Origin: Struthidea cinerea
Taxonomy: Eukaryota > Chordata > Aves > Passeriformes > Corcoracidae
DNA: 64,000 bases
Direction of reading: 5' to 3'
Assembly (NCBI GenBank): GCA_013397865.1
Contig: VZTI01005237.1
Span: forward strand, 965,137-1,029,136
Part shown: piece by piece, positions 23,253 to 37,009 of the stretch
Position numbering within the stretch: position 1 is the stretch's first letter
Layout: each line of letters begins with the position of its first letter
Program-made: the position numbers and the translations under genes
The notes under the pieces: generated by a model
Told to the model about the DNA's origin: nothing
Databases searched by the model: none
What the model saw: the letters and a program-made list of their open reading frames with translations, nothing else

Positions 23253-23316
23253 ATTCTCATTTCAGAGGTGGGAAATTGGGGTGCAGAGATACTGTGTCAT
23301 TTCAGGGTCACCCAAG
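23253..23316 (-). repeat. MIR/CORE-SINE-like fragment, antisense
   Basis: CATTTCAGAGGTGGGAAATT then GGGGTGCAGAGATACTG then TCAGGGTCACCCAAG follows the reverse complement of the MIR centre (cattttacagatggggaaac, tgaggcacagagagg, aaggtcacacag in consensus). About 60 bp can be followed. Confidence 0.5.
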
Positions 23317-26300
23317 AAGACTTTCTTAGAATGACAAACCAAACCTTGGCTTCCTCAGCTCCTACACTATTGTCCTTCCCCTCTGGAAATACAGGTAAAT
23401 ACACGTTTTTGAAAGTGAGACACTGACAAATCACACAAGGAACTCCTTTCCCAGCATGGATAAGCCATTGGACAGGCATCACCCTGCCACGTAGACCACG
23501 CAGGGAGCCTGAGTGGCGGATCAGGCACAGCCTCTCTGGGCTGGCAACCACCTGGGTGGCACCAGTGGGTGCTGGAAGAGGCTGAGCCCGTGGGTGGGTG
23601 CGGTGTTCCTAGAACGTGCTGCCTGAATTGGGGAAAGCAGCCATGCCCTGTGGCGCAGGTGCTTCTCGGAGCACCACATTTCAGGGAGGTGTCAGAGGCA
23701 GACGAGCAGCCTGTTCCTCCTAGAACATGTCTGGGTCTGTCTCCTCCTGGAGAAGGGATATAAAAGGGCAGCTGCAATAAGTGGCTGGCTTTTATCTGGG
23801 CACGTTGTGCAAATCAGACTTTCTGGGGTTAAAAAAGGTAAATTTGCTGAGCAGAAAGGGGGTTTTCTTTGCATGGAAACCTCCGTATCACAGCCCCCCC
23901 AGCTTGAGGATATCTTGCATTTATCTGCAGATTGGGCTTAACCCCAGGTCCCAGAGATACAATTAATTAACTACAAAAGTCCTTCATCTTTCCTGTAGAA
24001 AGAAAATCCTCCCCCTCCATTTTCCAGCCCTACCGTTGAGTTCCTAATGTCACTTTGGCCTCAAAGCTTTGAAAGAAAAGAATAAAACATTTCACATTGT
24101 TCTTGTTTTTATTAGCAATAATGCATCTCTTGATTTTCTGACTTATGCTGGTTGAATTTATGGGGCAAAAGGTGCTGGGGTCTTTTCGCTTCACAGTGGG
24201 GCAGAAAAATTGCTTGTTGGGGCTTGAAAAGCAATTTCATCATCAAGTGTATGAGACTTCCTTTGAGTACTGCTGAGGGGGGGTTCGAGAGGAAGAGGGT
24301 TTTTCTTCTCTACACTTGTTTTGGTTTGTGAGTCTCTCTTATCACCATGCATCAGACCTATGTTTATTGAATTTCCACCAGTCGCTGAGATCTATGGCAT
24401 GATTAACAGGAGGTACACACAGGGAGTGGAGAGGGTGCCTTAGGAAAGGGGAGGTGCTTGTGGCAAGGCTGTAATGATTTTCTTGTCCTTTGCATGGGAG
24501 GAACGCACACATCAAGTGTTTGTACAGCATCCAACCCTGTGAAGCCCTGATGTGGTAAGAGCCTCCTGAGTAATATATTCGGAGTGATAAAAGTGGCTGC
24601 TATCTGCTAATGAGAGCGGTGGGGATGAGAAATGAATCCCTGGTTTCATCATTTTCCAGGAATGCAGTTCCTTCTGGCTTCCCAGGGCTTCATCTACCCT
24701 CCAGCTGCCGTGTGGGCTGCGACTGAGCATGCAGTTCGGAGAAGAGGGTAGAAACACAGTCCTTCAACACACTGGGAATGCCAAAATTGTGTATTTGGGT
24801 ACGTGATAGAGATGTCTTCAGACATGCTGACCTCATGGTGAAACTTTCTGAAAAGAGTACCAATGGGGTTTTCTGTGAATGTAATATAGGGCAGGGAAAT
24901 CAGAGCTTTCAAAGATCTGCAGAGACCAACAATTATTATTTAATAAAACTCAGTCAAACCTTTGACTGGAGGCAGAGTCTTGCACCAGAGCTGGGAAAAT
25001 AGGTCTTACTAATGCTCTGTCACGATAGCAGCCCTTCGGGAGTCTTCTCCTGGCTCATATCTCACTTCTCTTTTGATTCTTTTTTTTTTTGTGGCAAAAT
25101 ATGACCTTGCAGTTTCCAACATTTGGGGCTATAAAATTTAATAAAAAAAATATTTTTTAGTAGATTTCCCTTTTAAAGGGGAGGACAAAGAAAAGTTGAA
25201 CTATAAAAGGTACGTTGCCTCTAAAATTGAGAGGAGAGCCAAAGCCTTTTCATAAAACAAAAGGATCCACCTTAAAAAAAAAATAATTAAAAAAAATAAT
25301 GAAGAAATCGAGTGTATCAACAATCAGCTGATGCCACCCAAGTGCACAGTGATGTACTTAGGCAGCAGTAAAGAATCAGTCATTATGTGTCAGAACATTA
25401 CGTAATAGTTTTGATGTACAAAAATATCTCCGTGGTCTTGTAATGTGCAGGAATTAATTACAACACCCTTTGTGTTTGAAAAACTAGGTGACAGAGCAGC
25501 TTTCTGGTCTGTTTTAAATTTAAACCAAACAGGAGGAAACTGGAGAGATGATGAATGATCCTGTTATCAAATTGTGTGTATACAGGTGTTCTGATTATGT
25601 TTTCTCCTGTAAGCAGCTCCCACTGATCCTGATGAAGAGGAAGGTGCTGGGCCACAAATTTTCCAAGAAAGAAGCCCAAAAAGTGGTATATTTTCCCCAG
25701 AGCAGATTGGTCTTTGATCTTGGCTCCTTCTTCTGTTTTCTTGGAAATTAAGGTCTATCGAAATGTCCAGAGTTGCTTTGCTTAGACACAGTGAAACAGT
25801 CTGAGCAATGCTGGGTGGAAAGTGAGAGGTGCACCAAAACTTATAAGCAGGACCATGGAAATTATGAAACAATTGGTGTTTTCTGACAAATGAGTTGGTT
25901 GGCAAGCCCGGACTTCATTGCCAAGCGCTTTATCAAAATGGAGGGAAGTTTCATTAATGTTGTTTAGATATGAAATCTTACAGTGAAGGCACCTATCACT
26001 TAGATATGAACACAAATGGCCTTTTTTTTTTTTCTGAATTTTTTTAACTGAAGTCAGTTCTTAAATCTAAAAACCCTGGAAAATAAGAAGAAAACAAGTC
26101 CCACAGAATTCTGTGGTAAAGAAGGACTAACCAGTTTGGAAATCCTTGGTGCTTTTGGATTTCTTTATCTCCTCTGAGTACGGAAAGATCAGGTTTGTAT
26201 TTAAATAAGTAAAGAGTAACACAAACCCAGAAATCTTGCAATAAGGAGATGCAAAGTGGCAGTGTCACAGGATAGCTACAATTTCTTGTATCAGGAGGCT

Positions 26301-29300
26301 CCTTTGAATTAGAAAGCCAGTGGCAGACAGGTTTGTCACTGCCTTTTCACCAATGAACTGTGCCTCACCTCTAGCGTGGCACTACTATTTCCCACATTTT
26401 ATTGCACTTTCTCAGCTCAATGAGCCACTACATAATAAACATATTTAGACATTAGACAATGTTTTTCTTCCCATGTGAACACCTAGAAAAGCTAAAACAG
26501 AGTTTGAGGCTAACATTTTCCAAACAGACTTCTCATTCTTGAAACGTCAGGTTTCTAACTTGAGGGAACCTTGGACTGATTTTCTGAAGACGTGAGCACC
26601 TACAGCTCTGTGCTGACCACATTTTCCAGCCATTAATTGTCAGATGTGTTTTCTCAATTTGGAAAGCTCTTGGCTTGATTTTTAGAAACTGCTGATTCCC
26701 CAAACTCGATGAAAATCAGGCTCTGCTCAAGCCTCTGAACTCCTTTCCCCATCAGTTATTTTTGAAAGTCTTGGCAATGGACTTCAACTCAACTTGTTGA
26801 AATCTCCAACAGAAACAACAGGACTTCAGATGCCTAATGAGAGACTGCATTTGTCTGGAGTTGGTCTGTGATCCATTATTTTTGCTATTTTTAGTGCTTG
26901 CTTTCAAGATATTTCAATACTGATTTATTTATTTTTTTAATGAAAGGTAGATTTCCCAGGACCCGACTGACCAATATTTCCCAACTCCTGCTTTATCTTT
27001 GTTCTTGGTGAAATGTCCACCAGGCCTACAACCAGCTCTACAACCAGACTTTCTCTGCTCTTTTGGTATTGTACTGGACAATATGGGCAACTTTTGTCAA
27101 GAATACAGAAGCTATCTCCCAAATATTTCACAGGAAACCTGAAAATGCTTGAATGGGAAGATACAATAAGGTTCATTGTGATTCTTATAGAAAAGGCTAA
27201 TAAAATCATTGTGCTTCCCTCAAGGAACTGGGATATCGTATACTCATTTATTGCAAAATTAAAATGATTCTTCCTAGAGATGGCATTTGAGAGAGTAACA
27301 GTTTTTCATGGAACCTTCTATTTTTTTTCTTTCATTTAAATGCAGTCCTTAAAGAAAAACAAACTGCAAAGACTTCTGTTTGCGCTTCTTATCAACTCCA
27401 GCTCAACATTTTCTACTTTTACTGGACAATTGATGGCATACTCAAAGAGAAGTTCTGCAAACTCCTCCTGAGACGTGGAAGCCAAAATTCAATTTGCTTC
27501 CTCAAGTTTCCTATAAAACTTGAGCAACTAGAACACAGATGCTGATTCTGAGAGTCCCAGCCTCTGAGAGTTTAATACCAAAACCTGAAGCTTTTTGAGG
27601 CCATTGGCACTCCATTTCTCTGTAAAAAATTAAACCGAAGCATTTTCATTCAAGAATAATGAGCCGAAGGACACATGCTGGATTGGTGACATCAGCCACC
27701 TCACACACTTTTTTTCTTAAAGCTTACAAGCTTTGTAACCTAAAATAAAGTGTATTGTCTGGCAGAGCCCAAATCTTTCTTTATGGAAATGAGTATTTTA
27801 AATTGCTTCCCCCTTCCTCTTATAGCTCCTCATTTCAGATGTGTATACACAGGTATCTGTTTTTACATACACTTCTAGATGACCTTTTGGACTTTGCCTC
27901 AATTAAGCTCCGCTTCTCAAACTAGAGGAAACCATTACATGCTTTCCACTTTGCCTCAGCACCTGCAAAGCTGACTGATATAATCCAGTGTAAGTGGGCC
28001 ACTGCAGGAGAATTTGGTGCTCAAGGAGAATGTGTTTCCTGTTCACTGAAGAGGTAAAAATGGAATCACCATTCTGACTCATTCAAGTAGCAAACTCCTC
28101 TGAAGATCACATGTCTGCCGAGCCAATGTTATTTTTGGCAGCTCTTCATGGAAAGCTATGGGTTTTGTTTTGCCACATCTGTTCTCTCAAGTATATTTTG
28201 CTTTAGATGAGCCTGTTCCACCTTGTGATTTTTTTTTCTTGGGGGGGGGACGGGTAGGAGAGAAAAGGGGTTGAGTTTGAGTACTGCCTTGCATTGCAAA
28301 AGCACGTTTTCATGGGAGAAAGAAGGTTCTCCCCTCTGGGCCTTAAACAGTATTTCCAGCTATTGTGTATATTCCCCGACCCTTACACTGTTTCTAAGAG
28401 AAATGATTTCTTTTGCAGATGTTGAAGGGAATACACGCACAAAAGACTCTGAGGACTTTTATAAAAAACAGGGAGGTGGGGCATACAGATGTGCCACAGA
28501 CAAACGGGGCAGCAAGGGAAGAGAATATCGTGCAGAATATGTGTAGCTTTGAAAATCAGATAGGCAGTGAGGGTGCTGTTTCGAGGATCCAAGGCTTGTA
28601 AGGCTGAGTTCAGAGGCCAGGCTGCGTTAAGCCAGCCCATTGTGTCACCCAGCAGGAATCAGAGAGACACAGTTTAGTGAAAGCCACGGGCTAATCTACA
28701 GTGTTTCTTTGAAATATGACTTTTGTTTTTACCGGCAGTTGGTTTTCATTGTGCTGCAGTTGTCATTACTGGAATGGGGCACATTTTTGTTATTAGAAGG
28801 TAATTATTTGGGAGCTGCACACCGGGGCTTTAGTGGTGCATATGTGTGTGCAAGACAAAGCATGCACACATGTGTGTTTGTGAATGCACAAACTTTTAAC
28901 AGCCATGCCCAGAATTTGTTTGATTTGCAGATTGATGCATTCCTCTGGTTCACTTCGTATACATTTGCTTTTATTCTTGCCTATCAATTCTCTGATTTGT
29001 ATTAGGGAAGGATAACTTGTGTGTTTTTATCCTCCTTTTCTTTCTTTTCAGAAGTACTAACCCTGTACCCCCTTGCTTGATGACTCATTCCCTTCTCCTT
29101 CACATAAAACACCCTTTCAACAGTTTAGCAGTGCAAACATTAGGCCTGTCTCTTGGTCACAAGGTTGTTGTTTTCATATCTCTTGGAGCAAGACCCTGGG
29201 ATAGCTCCACTGACAAATTAGCAGTCGTGTTGAATGAACAATTATGTCAAGGCAATATTAATCTGGGGGCCTAGCTGGGGCAGAGAAGGTGCCTGATTTC

Positions 29301-30035
29301 ATAGAGGGGGAGGTGCTGAGAGGAGAACCTATGTGATCTCATTAGATAAATGCACAACACACAGAGGTGGGATCTCATTAAATCTTTAACAGCTATGTAT
29401 GTTTACATCAGCTTTCCTAAAGGAATGCCTGGTACTCACAGATAGCTGAAGTTCTTCTCACTAAAAATGGGCTTCCTTATATAAAAAAACCCCTGTGAAG
29501 TAGACATACTTCTCCTCTTTTTGCCTCAGTGTAGACTTCTACATAGGAAGTGGTTTCACCTCCAAAACAATCTTTTAAAGGAGTGAGTGTGTTATTGCAA
29601 GCCTCCTACCACCTCCAAGCTGAGGGACCTTAGGAGCATTCCCATGACATTATCCTGGTTTCAGGGTATTTTTTTTGAAGCAACAACTGCTCTGGAACAG
29701 GAAAGTTAGTGCTTGCCTTCAATTTTCACAAGCTGGGATCATCCAGGAAAACCGACACCAAAAATATTTTCATAGGTCCCCTCGCAAACCAAAACTGCTG
29801 AGTTTCACAGGGCTGCTCTGCTGAGGAGCTCAGCTTCCTGCGTGGGTGTTGGACTTGCTGACTTACACACCAGGGGAAACTGAGCTCACTCCCAGCCAGT
29901 GGATCCCCATCCCAAATGCAGCCAAAACCCTCGGAGGCACCTGAGCGAAGCCTCCTGGCCCTGTGGGTGGGGGCAGACACTGTCACACCTGCCAGATGTC
30001 TGATATTGCCGATCACCCACCGGCCAGAAGGGACA
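23317..30035. other. No gene recognised; 6.7 kb of AT-rich non-coding DNA
   Basis: T or A runs occur at about 25079-25090, 25142-25160, 25274-25300 and 26020-26031, the second containing the palindrome AAAAAATATTTTTT. Frames of up to 137 codons (23367-23777 minus, 25567-25905 minus, 28640-29005 plus, 29726-30139 minus) lack domains; the last overlaps the CR1 copy. An AATAAA at 27744-27749 followed by a T/G-rich stretch could be a weak poly(A) site. A G run occurs near 28242-28250. Confidence 0.5.
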
Positions 30036-30232
30036 ACCCCTATGAGGAGGGTGAGGTATTGGAACAGGCTGCCCAGAAAAATCACGGCTGGCCCATCCCT
30101 GGAAGTGTCCAAGGCCAGGTTGGATGTGGCTTTGAGCAACCTGGTTTAGTGGAAGGTGTCCCTGCCCATGACAGAGTTGATCTTTAAGGTCTCTTCCAGC
30201 CCATATTGTTCTATCATTCCATGATTCTCCCA
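30036..30232 (+). mobile_element. CR1 LINE 3' end fragment, sense
   Basis: GAGGAGGGTGAGGTATTGGA, ACAGGCTGCCCAGAAAAATC, a GCCCATCCCTGGAAGTGTCC block, AAGGCCAGGTTGGATGTGGC, GAGCAACCTGGTTTAGTGG, AAGGTGTCCCTGCCCATGAC, then GATCTTTAAGGTCTCTTCCA and a degenerate TTGTTCTATCATTCCATGATTC tail region. It is about 200 bp and belongs to the same broad type as 16890-17192 but keeps the gtgtccctgcccatg segment lost there. Strongly 5'-truncated and inactive. Confidence 0.88.
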
Positions 30233-31605
30233 GGTTAGGATGGCAAACCAAGAAGGGAGACACCCAGAAGGAAGGGGAAAATGAAGGAAGACAAAGACGT
30301 CTGCTGTTTCACCAGGAACATTGGAAGTCAACTGGCATTAATTCCTTGGCTCTCTCCTGACATGGAATTAGCACAGCTCCATGCGGAGTGGTTGCGAGGT
30401 GCCACATCGATATCTGTCACATAATCCCTCACATGGAAGAGAAGGGCCTTGCGCGATGGATCTGAACCTCTGGGCCACACACTGGCTTTTCTCACTTGCT
30501 TTCTTAGCATCTCCTCTTGTCCTGAGGATGCACAGCTAAGCAAACCCCTAGCTGAAGGCTCACAGCAAACTGCAGAGGTATCCAGAGGCCAGAAGTGGAA
30601 ATCTGGGAGTCAGGTTACTGTGAGTAATCTGGTTAAGATAGTCTGGGTGTAAAGGTATCTCCTTACAGTCTCCATTTTTGGAGTAGCAAGATATGTTTGG
30701 CCAGTGAAATGAGTACAGAATTTTTTTTTCCTGTGTGTTTGTGGGATTTGTTTGTTTGTTTATTTTTAATTAAAGCTCTGGGGTTTTTTTTGGTGTATTT
30801 TTGCACTCAGAAAAAACCTCCCTGCCTCCAAAGCTGTGTGTCTGAACCTCTGATTCCCCAGCTGTGTCCCTGATGCCCAGCACCATGCTGTTGAGATGTG
30901 CATCTATGATGTTTGTTCTGAGTCTGGCCACATTTTGGAGTACAAACCATGCCCTTTGAAGGGAAAATGACTCTGCTGCAAATGCAAACCCCAGCAATGC
31001 CCGAGAGAGGCAGCACCTCTCTGATGCACAGGTGCTTGGTCTGTTCAGCATCCACGCACCTTGTGATGCCACAGATAGGTGTGGGCTATAGACAAGAACA
31101 TGCCATTATCTATTACAATATTTTGTCTCTCTGGACTGTTTCAGTTCTACTTTCCTTAACCTCAAAATGAGATTAGAGCCAGACTCATGTCAAGTGTCCC
31201 ACAGCTAACCTCTAAACTAATTTTTTATTGCTGTGAAGAGAAGGATTGAGAAAAATATTTATAGGCCCTGGAAGAATAGTAAAAGTTTGCAAGCATTTAG
31301 GGCTTTTACTCAATAAACCTTTATGTGCCCTTCATGCACCCATTCAGCTCTGGGAAAAAGTAAAAAATAAAATTAAAAAAAATATATAAAAAGCACAGGG
31401 AAGTTGTGCTCTGACAGTAAGTCGAAAAACTCATAAATTCCAGATAAAACCAATACCCACACGTTGTAGGAACCCATATGTAGTCAGCCTATTGCACAAG
31501 CCGAAAAGCAGGGAGAAGAATTTGGATGGTTCATGTTTCTCTTCAGACTTCTCACTTATTTTTTTCCATTTAGGTCAAAATTGCCTCAAACCCTCTAACA
31601 CTGTT
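30233..31605. other. No gene recognised
   Basis: Non-coding; T- and A-rich around 30720-30775 and 31360-31390. A 100-codon minus frame (30770-31072) overlaps an 82-codon one; both are unremarkable. Confidence 0.55.
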
Positions 31606-31639
31606 GTTTGTTTGTTTGTTTGTTTGTTTGTTTGTTTTT
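31606..31639. repeat. (GTTT)n microsatellite
   Basis: About eight uninterrupted GTTT units. Confidence 0.95.
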
Positions 31640-33800
31640 ACTGTGCCCACATTCTCTGTGATTCTTTTAATTTGTTTCCTTTTGGTGTTTTGGATCAATC
31701 GAAGTTTCTCTCCTCACATCTGCAGTCCATGAGTGATTGTATCTCCTCCGTTCCCACCTCCTCAATACCTGATATCGCACTCACTTCACCTTCCATAATG
31801 TTCACTCTTCTCTCTCACTGACTGTGACTCTAAAAACCTCTTTTTTCCAGGGAATACCTCCATGAGTGTAACTTCCTGGCTCACCCCTTCTTTTGGGGGT
31901 TTGCTGTCCACCATGGATGAAAGGAGCTTCTCATTCTTTTGCTTGCACACTGCTAACCCCAGCTGGCTGGCAAATAAATACTCGGGGCTGGCATAAATCT
32001 TGGTGCAAAGAATGAACGAAAATTTTTCTTCCCCTGTCTCAGTATCACTGCTCTATTTCCACTTTTCTGCTTTTCAGATTTCTCCATAGCCCAGCTCATA
32101 GGCTTCTTCAGCCCATGGCCCCAGGAGCTCACACTGTAATCCCTTGAGCAGATCGCTGATGAGCACTGCTCATATGAACAGCATACTTTTTATTGGTTAT
32201 AGCAAAAGTAAAGGTGAAAGTCTCTGTAGCTTCCATGTTAGATAAGACATAGATTTCATACGAAGAATAATGAGGAACACCAGCAAAAAGCAAAGAAACC
32301 CCAACTCCCCAAGCTGGCAAAAATTACTCCCAGTTATTATTGGGATTTTGTTGTGCTTTTATTTGAGGCTGAAACTAAACTTGGGACAACACTCTGCTGA
32401 TATTCATATGAAACACTGTAAAAGTCCACACCAATCTGAGCAGGTGAGACAAAGTACAGAGGAAAGGAAAAATCAATGCCTTGCCTTGGGAAAAATAGAG
32501 CTGAGAAGCTGAGAGATGAAATGTCTCACAGAGCAGATCTCAAGGCAGAGCTGAGAGCCTAACACAGAGTAGTTTGGGTTGATCCTTTGGGTGCAATTTA
32601 TGCAAAACCTAGTTCATCAAGTGGATATGAAATATTCAATACCCTGAGAATCCTCTGCTCTGCAGTGCTGGCTGTGGAGATGTTGGCCTGTCGATAAATC
32701 ATTTGGTCAGGCTGCCCAGGCCCTGCCCATGCCTTGAAAACACACTTTGAGAAGAACATGCCATTTCCAGCACAGCAGCCCTCAGGACAAGCATGCTCAC
32801 ATTGCCTGCTCCTTAAAACTGGCCCAACTCCAAATCCAAGGAGAGCACAACACAAGTTTCCGAGGCCAAGGAGAGAGCATGCAGGAGAGGCTGGGCAGAG
32901 CCACTGCAGGTCCGTGTTTTGCAGCTCTTCAGTGCACAATACACTTCTGTAGTTTCACTGGCTGTGGCTTGTCTGATTCAGTTACACTCTCAGATGTGAT
33001 CTGATTCCTGAGGGGATACTTTTTTCTCCCGAGCAATTTCTCTATTCAGCTTTGTACTCTGGTTTGTCATTTGCAGTAAATATACTGAATTTCAATTTTT
33101 ATCTCTTTACAAAAGTATGTCCAGAAGGCTGCATTGGCTGCTGCTGCCCCAACATGAATCTGGCTGGAGCTGGTTGACAATTCCATCTCGTCTGGGCAGG
33201 GAGCTGGGGTCAGGCTGTGACACAGGACTCCACTGTGATGGAGGTGTGCCAGAAACTGGAGATTCCTTTCCTGGTCCGCTGGCAGAAGCAAGTCCAAGGG
33301 GGTTTATATACAACTCAGGCCATTCAATCTGTATCCTTTTCTGATGCAGAAAAGGAAAAAGGGGTTAAAGCAAAGCTCAGGAAAGGGCAGAACTGGAATG
33401 GAGACTCCTCTCTCTGCTCTGCTATGATGTGAGGTAAGTGGCTGAGGGGAAAAAATTGGAAGAGTCCTCAAATTTTTAAATTAGTTGTGATGAAAGGATT
33501 CCTATAAAGCTGAATTAAAATTAAAAATAGTGACTATGGCTTGGCCTACTCCAACTGGAAAATAGGAGCCCATTTCTAATAGGAAAGGCATCACAGGGCC
33601 CAAGGAATGGGGAGATCTTTCATCCCAATTTTCAGATTGTTGAGGATAATTTATCCCCACAATTTCCAACTCCAGGGAGAAACATATGGACCATCACAAA
33701 AGCACGGGTTTGCAGAGACATACGGAAGGTTCCCAGGAAAGTTAAGGCCAGCGGGAACTGGGCTCCTCCCCAATGCTCTGTGGGATCATTTTCCACTCAA
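31640..33800. other. No gene recognised
   Basis: Non-coding. A 113-codon minus frame (32598-32939) and several short frames at 33067-33432 show no family resemblance. Confidence 0.5.
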
Positions 33801-34100
33801 GTGACACTAAACATTAAAATGAGAGCGAGAAAAGAAACATCACGGAAGGGACAGAGTGAAAGAGGTGAGAAAGATTGGCAAGTACATTGGAAGCCAAAGT
33901 GCAAACAGAGATGAGGAAATTCAGGGAAAGTTCCATCTCTCCTGCTTGCTTCTTCCAGACACAGCAAAGTGATGTCTGAAAAGTGATGAATCAGGGACCT
34001 CAGGCAAGGACAGGAGCAACAAGGCTCAATTGTGTGACCTGAGGCACAGATGGGAAAGTAGAGCAGAGAGAGGGAAAGCAGAGAACATTGTCAGATTTCT
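33801..34100. other. Purine-rich stretch, no gene recognised
   Basis: The plus strand is strongly enriched in A and G over about 300 bp, for example the runs around 33815-33880 and 34060-34085, without being a simple repeat. No function can be read from this alone. Confidence 0.5.
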
Positions 34101-35782
34101 GTGGGCATTACCATGCTGTGTGTGCTCTTCATAAAACATTTATCATGGAGGATGCCTTGCTCCTTTGATTTGGGATTCAGAACCCTGACCAGATTTACAC
34201 CAGGCATTTTCTTTCTCTCTTTTTCTTTGTCTTTCATCTAATTTTAATATAAATTGGGTAGAAATGCACCCCACTCAGGCTACAGAGAGCAGGTAAAGAA
34301 CTGTATCATGTATACCCCAGGTTCCTAGAATTTGGGCTTCTCCCTGATTTTAACAGCTTAATTTGAACAATGGTTAAAAGGTAAATGAACCCTTTGCTCA
34401 TCACAGCAGCATTAACATGTGAGCATGAAGGAGCACTTATTTGTCTTGGCAAGACCCAGAGCTGGGATAAATGATTCCAGACAAAGATAGAGTTGTCTCT
34501 CAACTCCCAGCTAAATTTTGGGGCCAAATATGTACTCCCTTTACTACAGTAAATGCCACTTTCCTGAGCCTAACACGTCAGTTCCAGCATATGTTGATGC
34601 AACCCACTGCAGCAGCAGAATCACTCCCACTGTCATATAGCTCCTATAAAGCCTGGATAGAGACCCAATCCACTACATCAGACAACAGTTACCTCAAATC
34701 AAATTCTCTCCTTCTGGACAGGGGTGTAAATGGGGAGCATCTTCGCCACAGATCAATGGAGCCACAGCAGAGGCAGTCAGGGAGGAGGAGGATGAAAAGT
34801 CAAGAGATGGGAGAGGTCCTACTAATTTCCATTTCTGCCCAGGGAAGCACGAAACACTTCTGCTGCTCCCCAGTAGCTGTGCTCAAGGAAAAGCATAGAT
34901 GCACCCAGCAATTACAGGCCTAAAAAGATAATGAGTGCCCAGGCAGCCCTAATAAAAGCATCTGGGGCTGCCATTCCCATGCACGGTGTGTCTTGCCTGG
35001 AGCACGGAGTGCTTGGCCACATCCCAGGGGCAGCCAAGTGAAAGGGTCTCACCTGCTACCTGCAATCAATCCTCGCCTCCAGTGTCAGGCTGAGCTGACC
35101 AGGGTCACCCGGCGAGGCTGAGCCATTGCTCTGAGTTTGTCAGGGGGGATTGGTTCAATGCTTCCTGCAAGGGTCAGTGGCAAAGGCTGGCAGTAATTTT
35201 CAGCTAGGTATGTGGAAGGGGGGGATGGAGCCTCAGGCACTGCTGGCTCCAATAAATACTTAAGGAATTGAACAACCCGGTGCAGCCCCTGTGTCAGTGG
35301 ATGATGATGAGGATGTGCTGGAGCTCACGCTGGGTGACGCAGGGCTCTGCCACTGAACATTCCTGCAGCAGGGAGTGGCGGTGCCACGCGGGCAATCCCA
35401 TGCACAAATGCTGTGCCTCATCTATCAGGTTTCTCCAGATAATTGGGATCAGCACCCACTGACACCATCAGTGTTCTGGGTGTACAACGCTGAGATGACT
35501 CATGGCAATGGGAAAAAAGAGGCCAGTGGGAATGTTGTGGCCAAAATTGTGCCACATCACAATGCAGGCATTGCTCGTGCTGGGTCATTTCTTGTATATA
35601 AAATAACCATGCAGCATGCCCAGGCCTACAGGGTAAGTAAGGGCCCTTTGTATTTTTTTCAAACCTGGGAATTAGATGATATTTTTTGTAGCCTTAAAGG
35701 GCTGGAGAATTCAATAGAGGTTTCCATTTTGCAGAAGGAAGGCACAATATCTACAGGAAGAAAAGGAGATTTTCTGGGCATA
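34101..35782. other. No gene recognised
   Basis: Non-coding. CCAGATTTACACCAGG near 34189-34204 recalls a word in the palindromic sauropsid repeat described at 56050, but is too short to call. A 150-codon plus frame (34471-34923) and the start of a 211-codon plus frame (35375-36010) lack recognisable domains; the latter runs into the MIR-like element. Confidence 0.5.
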
Positions 35783-35950
35783 GAGCCAAACCAAGACACA
35801 GGTCACCTGGCTCCTATAATCTTCTGTGCCACAGACTCCCCATCTGCCTTCTGGCAAGTCATTTATTCTCCCCTCATCCTTTGTGCTGCAGCTGTAAGTG
35901 GGGATAATAGCAGATCTCTACATCACAGGGCAAATGTGAGGGTGAGCAAG
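35783..35950 (+). repeat. MIR/CORE-SINE-like element, sense, the best-preserved copy
   Basis: GAGCCAAACC at the left, GCCTTCTGGCAAGTCATTTA in the centre, then CAGCTGTAAGTGGGGATAAT, AGCAGATCTC and CACAGGGCAAATGTGAGGG follow the order of MIR over about 165 bp. The consensus, as I recall it, is gagccagact, then ccttgggcaagtcactta, then catctgtaaaatggggataat, then cctcatagggttgttgtgagg. This explains much of the 211-codon frame (35375-36010) crossing it, which should not be annotated as a gene. Confidence 0.68.
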
Positions 35951-37009
35951 ATGGTATCAGCACAACTATTGCATAATGTGTTGGTGGGCTGGAGGGATTA
36001 CTGCCCTTAAATACTCCCTGGGTGCTGCCCAGCCCTCTGAACCACCTTGGTTATCTGTACCTTGCAAAGATGAAGCTGAATCTTCAGGATTATCTGGCAC
36101 AGGTTTTACGCCTACTGAGACATCCTGCGTGGTGATTGGGCTGCAGCAAGTTCCAATTCTCCACTCAAAGTAAGAGATCAGCCCTGCAGGAGATGATGGG
36201 ATTCAGCAAAATGAAATGATGTGTTTCTCCAGCAGATAAAGCAATAGGTTAAACCGAACAAAGAAACTTTGTGTACCAGCACCCACCACTCCTGATGAGG
36301 TTTCTGCCTCCTCAGATCTGCGAGCAGAGGTAGCTGTGGGAAAGCATTTGGACTTCTATCAGTTCAAATGGGTTGGAGTGGCAGAAATCTCTGATCTCAG
36401 TAGCATGAACAAGTGCAATTTAGATTGAAATGGACCTGGGAGTAAACCAGGAGCAGGTCAGTGAGCAGACAGGACTATTGCTGGTGACAACTGCTGTTCT
36501 GAGCTGGGAACTTCTAGGAAAAATGTGGAAGTTTTCCTAAGAACTTTCACAGAGGTTTCCAAGGTGCTGCCTTTAGACACAGCACCACTTCTGAACAAGC
36601 TTTTTCTCTGGAACAAGCCAAATGTACAGCTCATGAATCCCACCCCTCTTGTAGGCCAAAGCAGAAAGGGAGAATAAGGATCTAGGCTGCACATCTCTAA
36701 GTGTGTCCTGAAGAGGATATAAGCCAGTGTGACACACAAGCTGATGGGACCAGAAGCAATGGCAAATTACAAAGGATTTTTGGCTTGCCTATACTAATTT
36801 ACTAAATGAAGCTAAGCCTATTTAAACAACGCTTAAACCATTTTAAGTGTGTTGAGTTGGCACCAAAGTAACTTGATCTGCTTTACATTGATTTAATTAC
36901 ACCACTGCTATTTACAGAATGTGCTGTTGTTTCTTATAGATTTCTTTAGCTTCACCTTTCAATTGGATCCTCAAAGGAAGAGGTTTCCAAAATATTAGTT
37001 TTTAATGTA
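35951..37009. other. No gene recognised
   Basis: Non-coding. A 93-codon minus frame at 36458-36739 is unremarkable. A small inverted repeat CTTAAA/TTTAAG lies near 36831-36847. Confidence 0.55.

Noticed and set aside
34030..34060. TGTGTGACCTGAGGCACAGAT, possible MIR piece
   Set aside because: It mixes words from two parts of MIR without the sequence between them; too short to separate from chance.
35375..36010. 211-codon plus-strand frame
   Set aside because: Its second half lies over a MIR-like SINE and no domain is recognisable.
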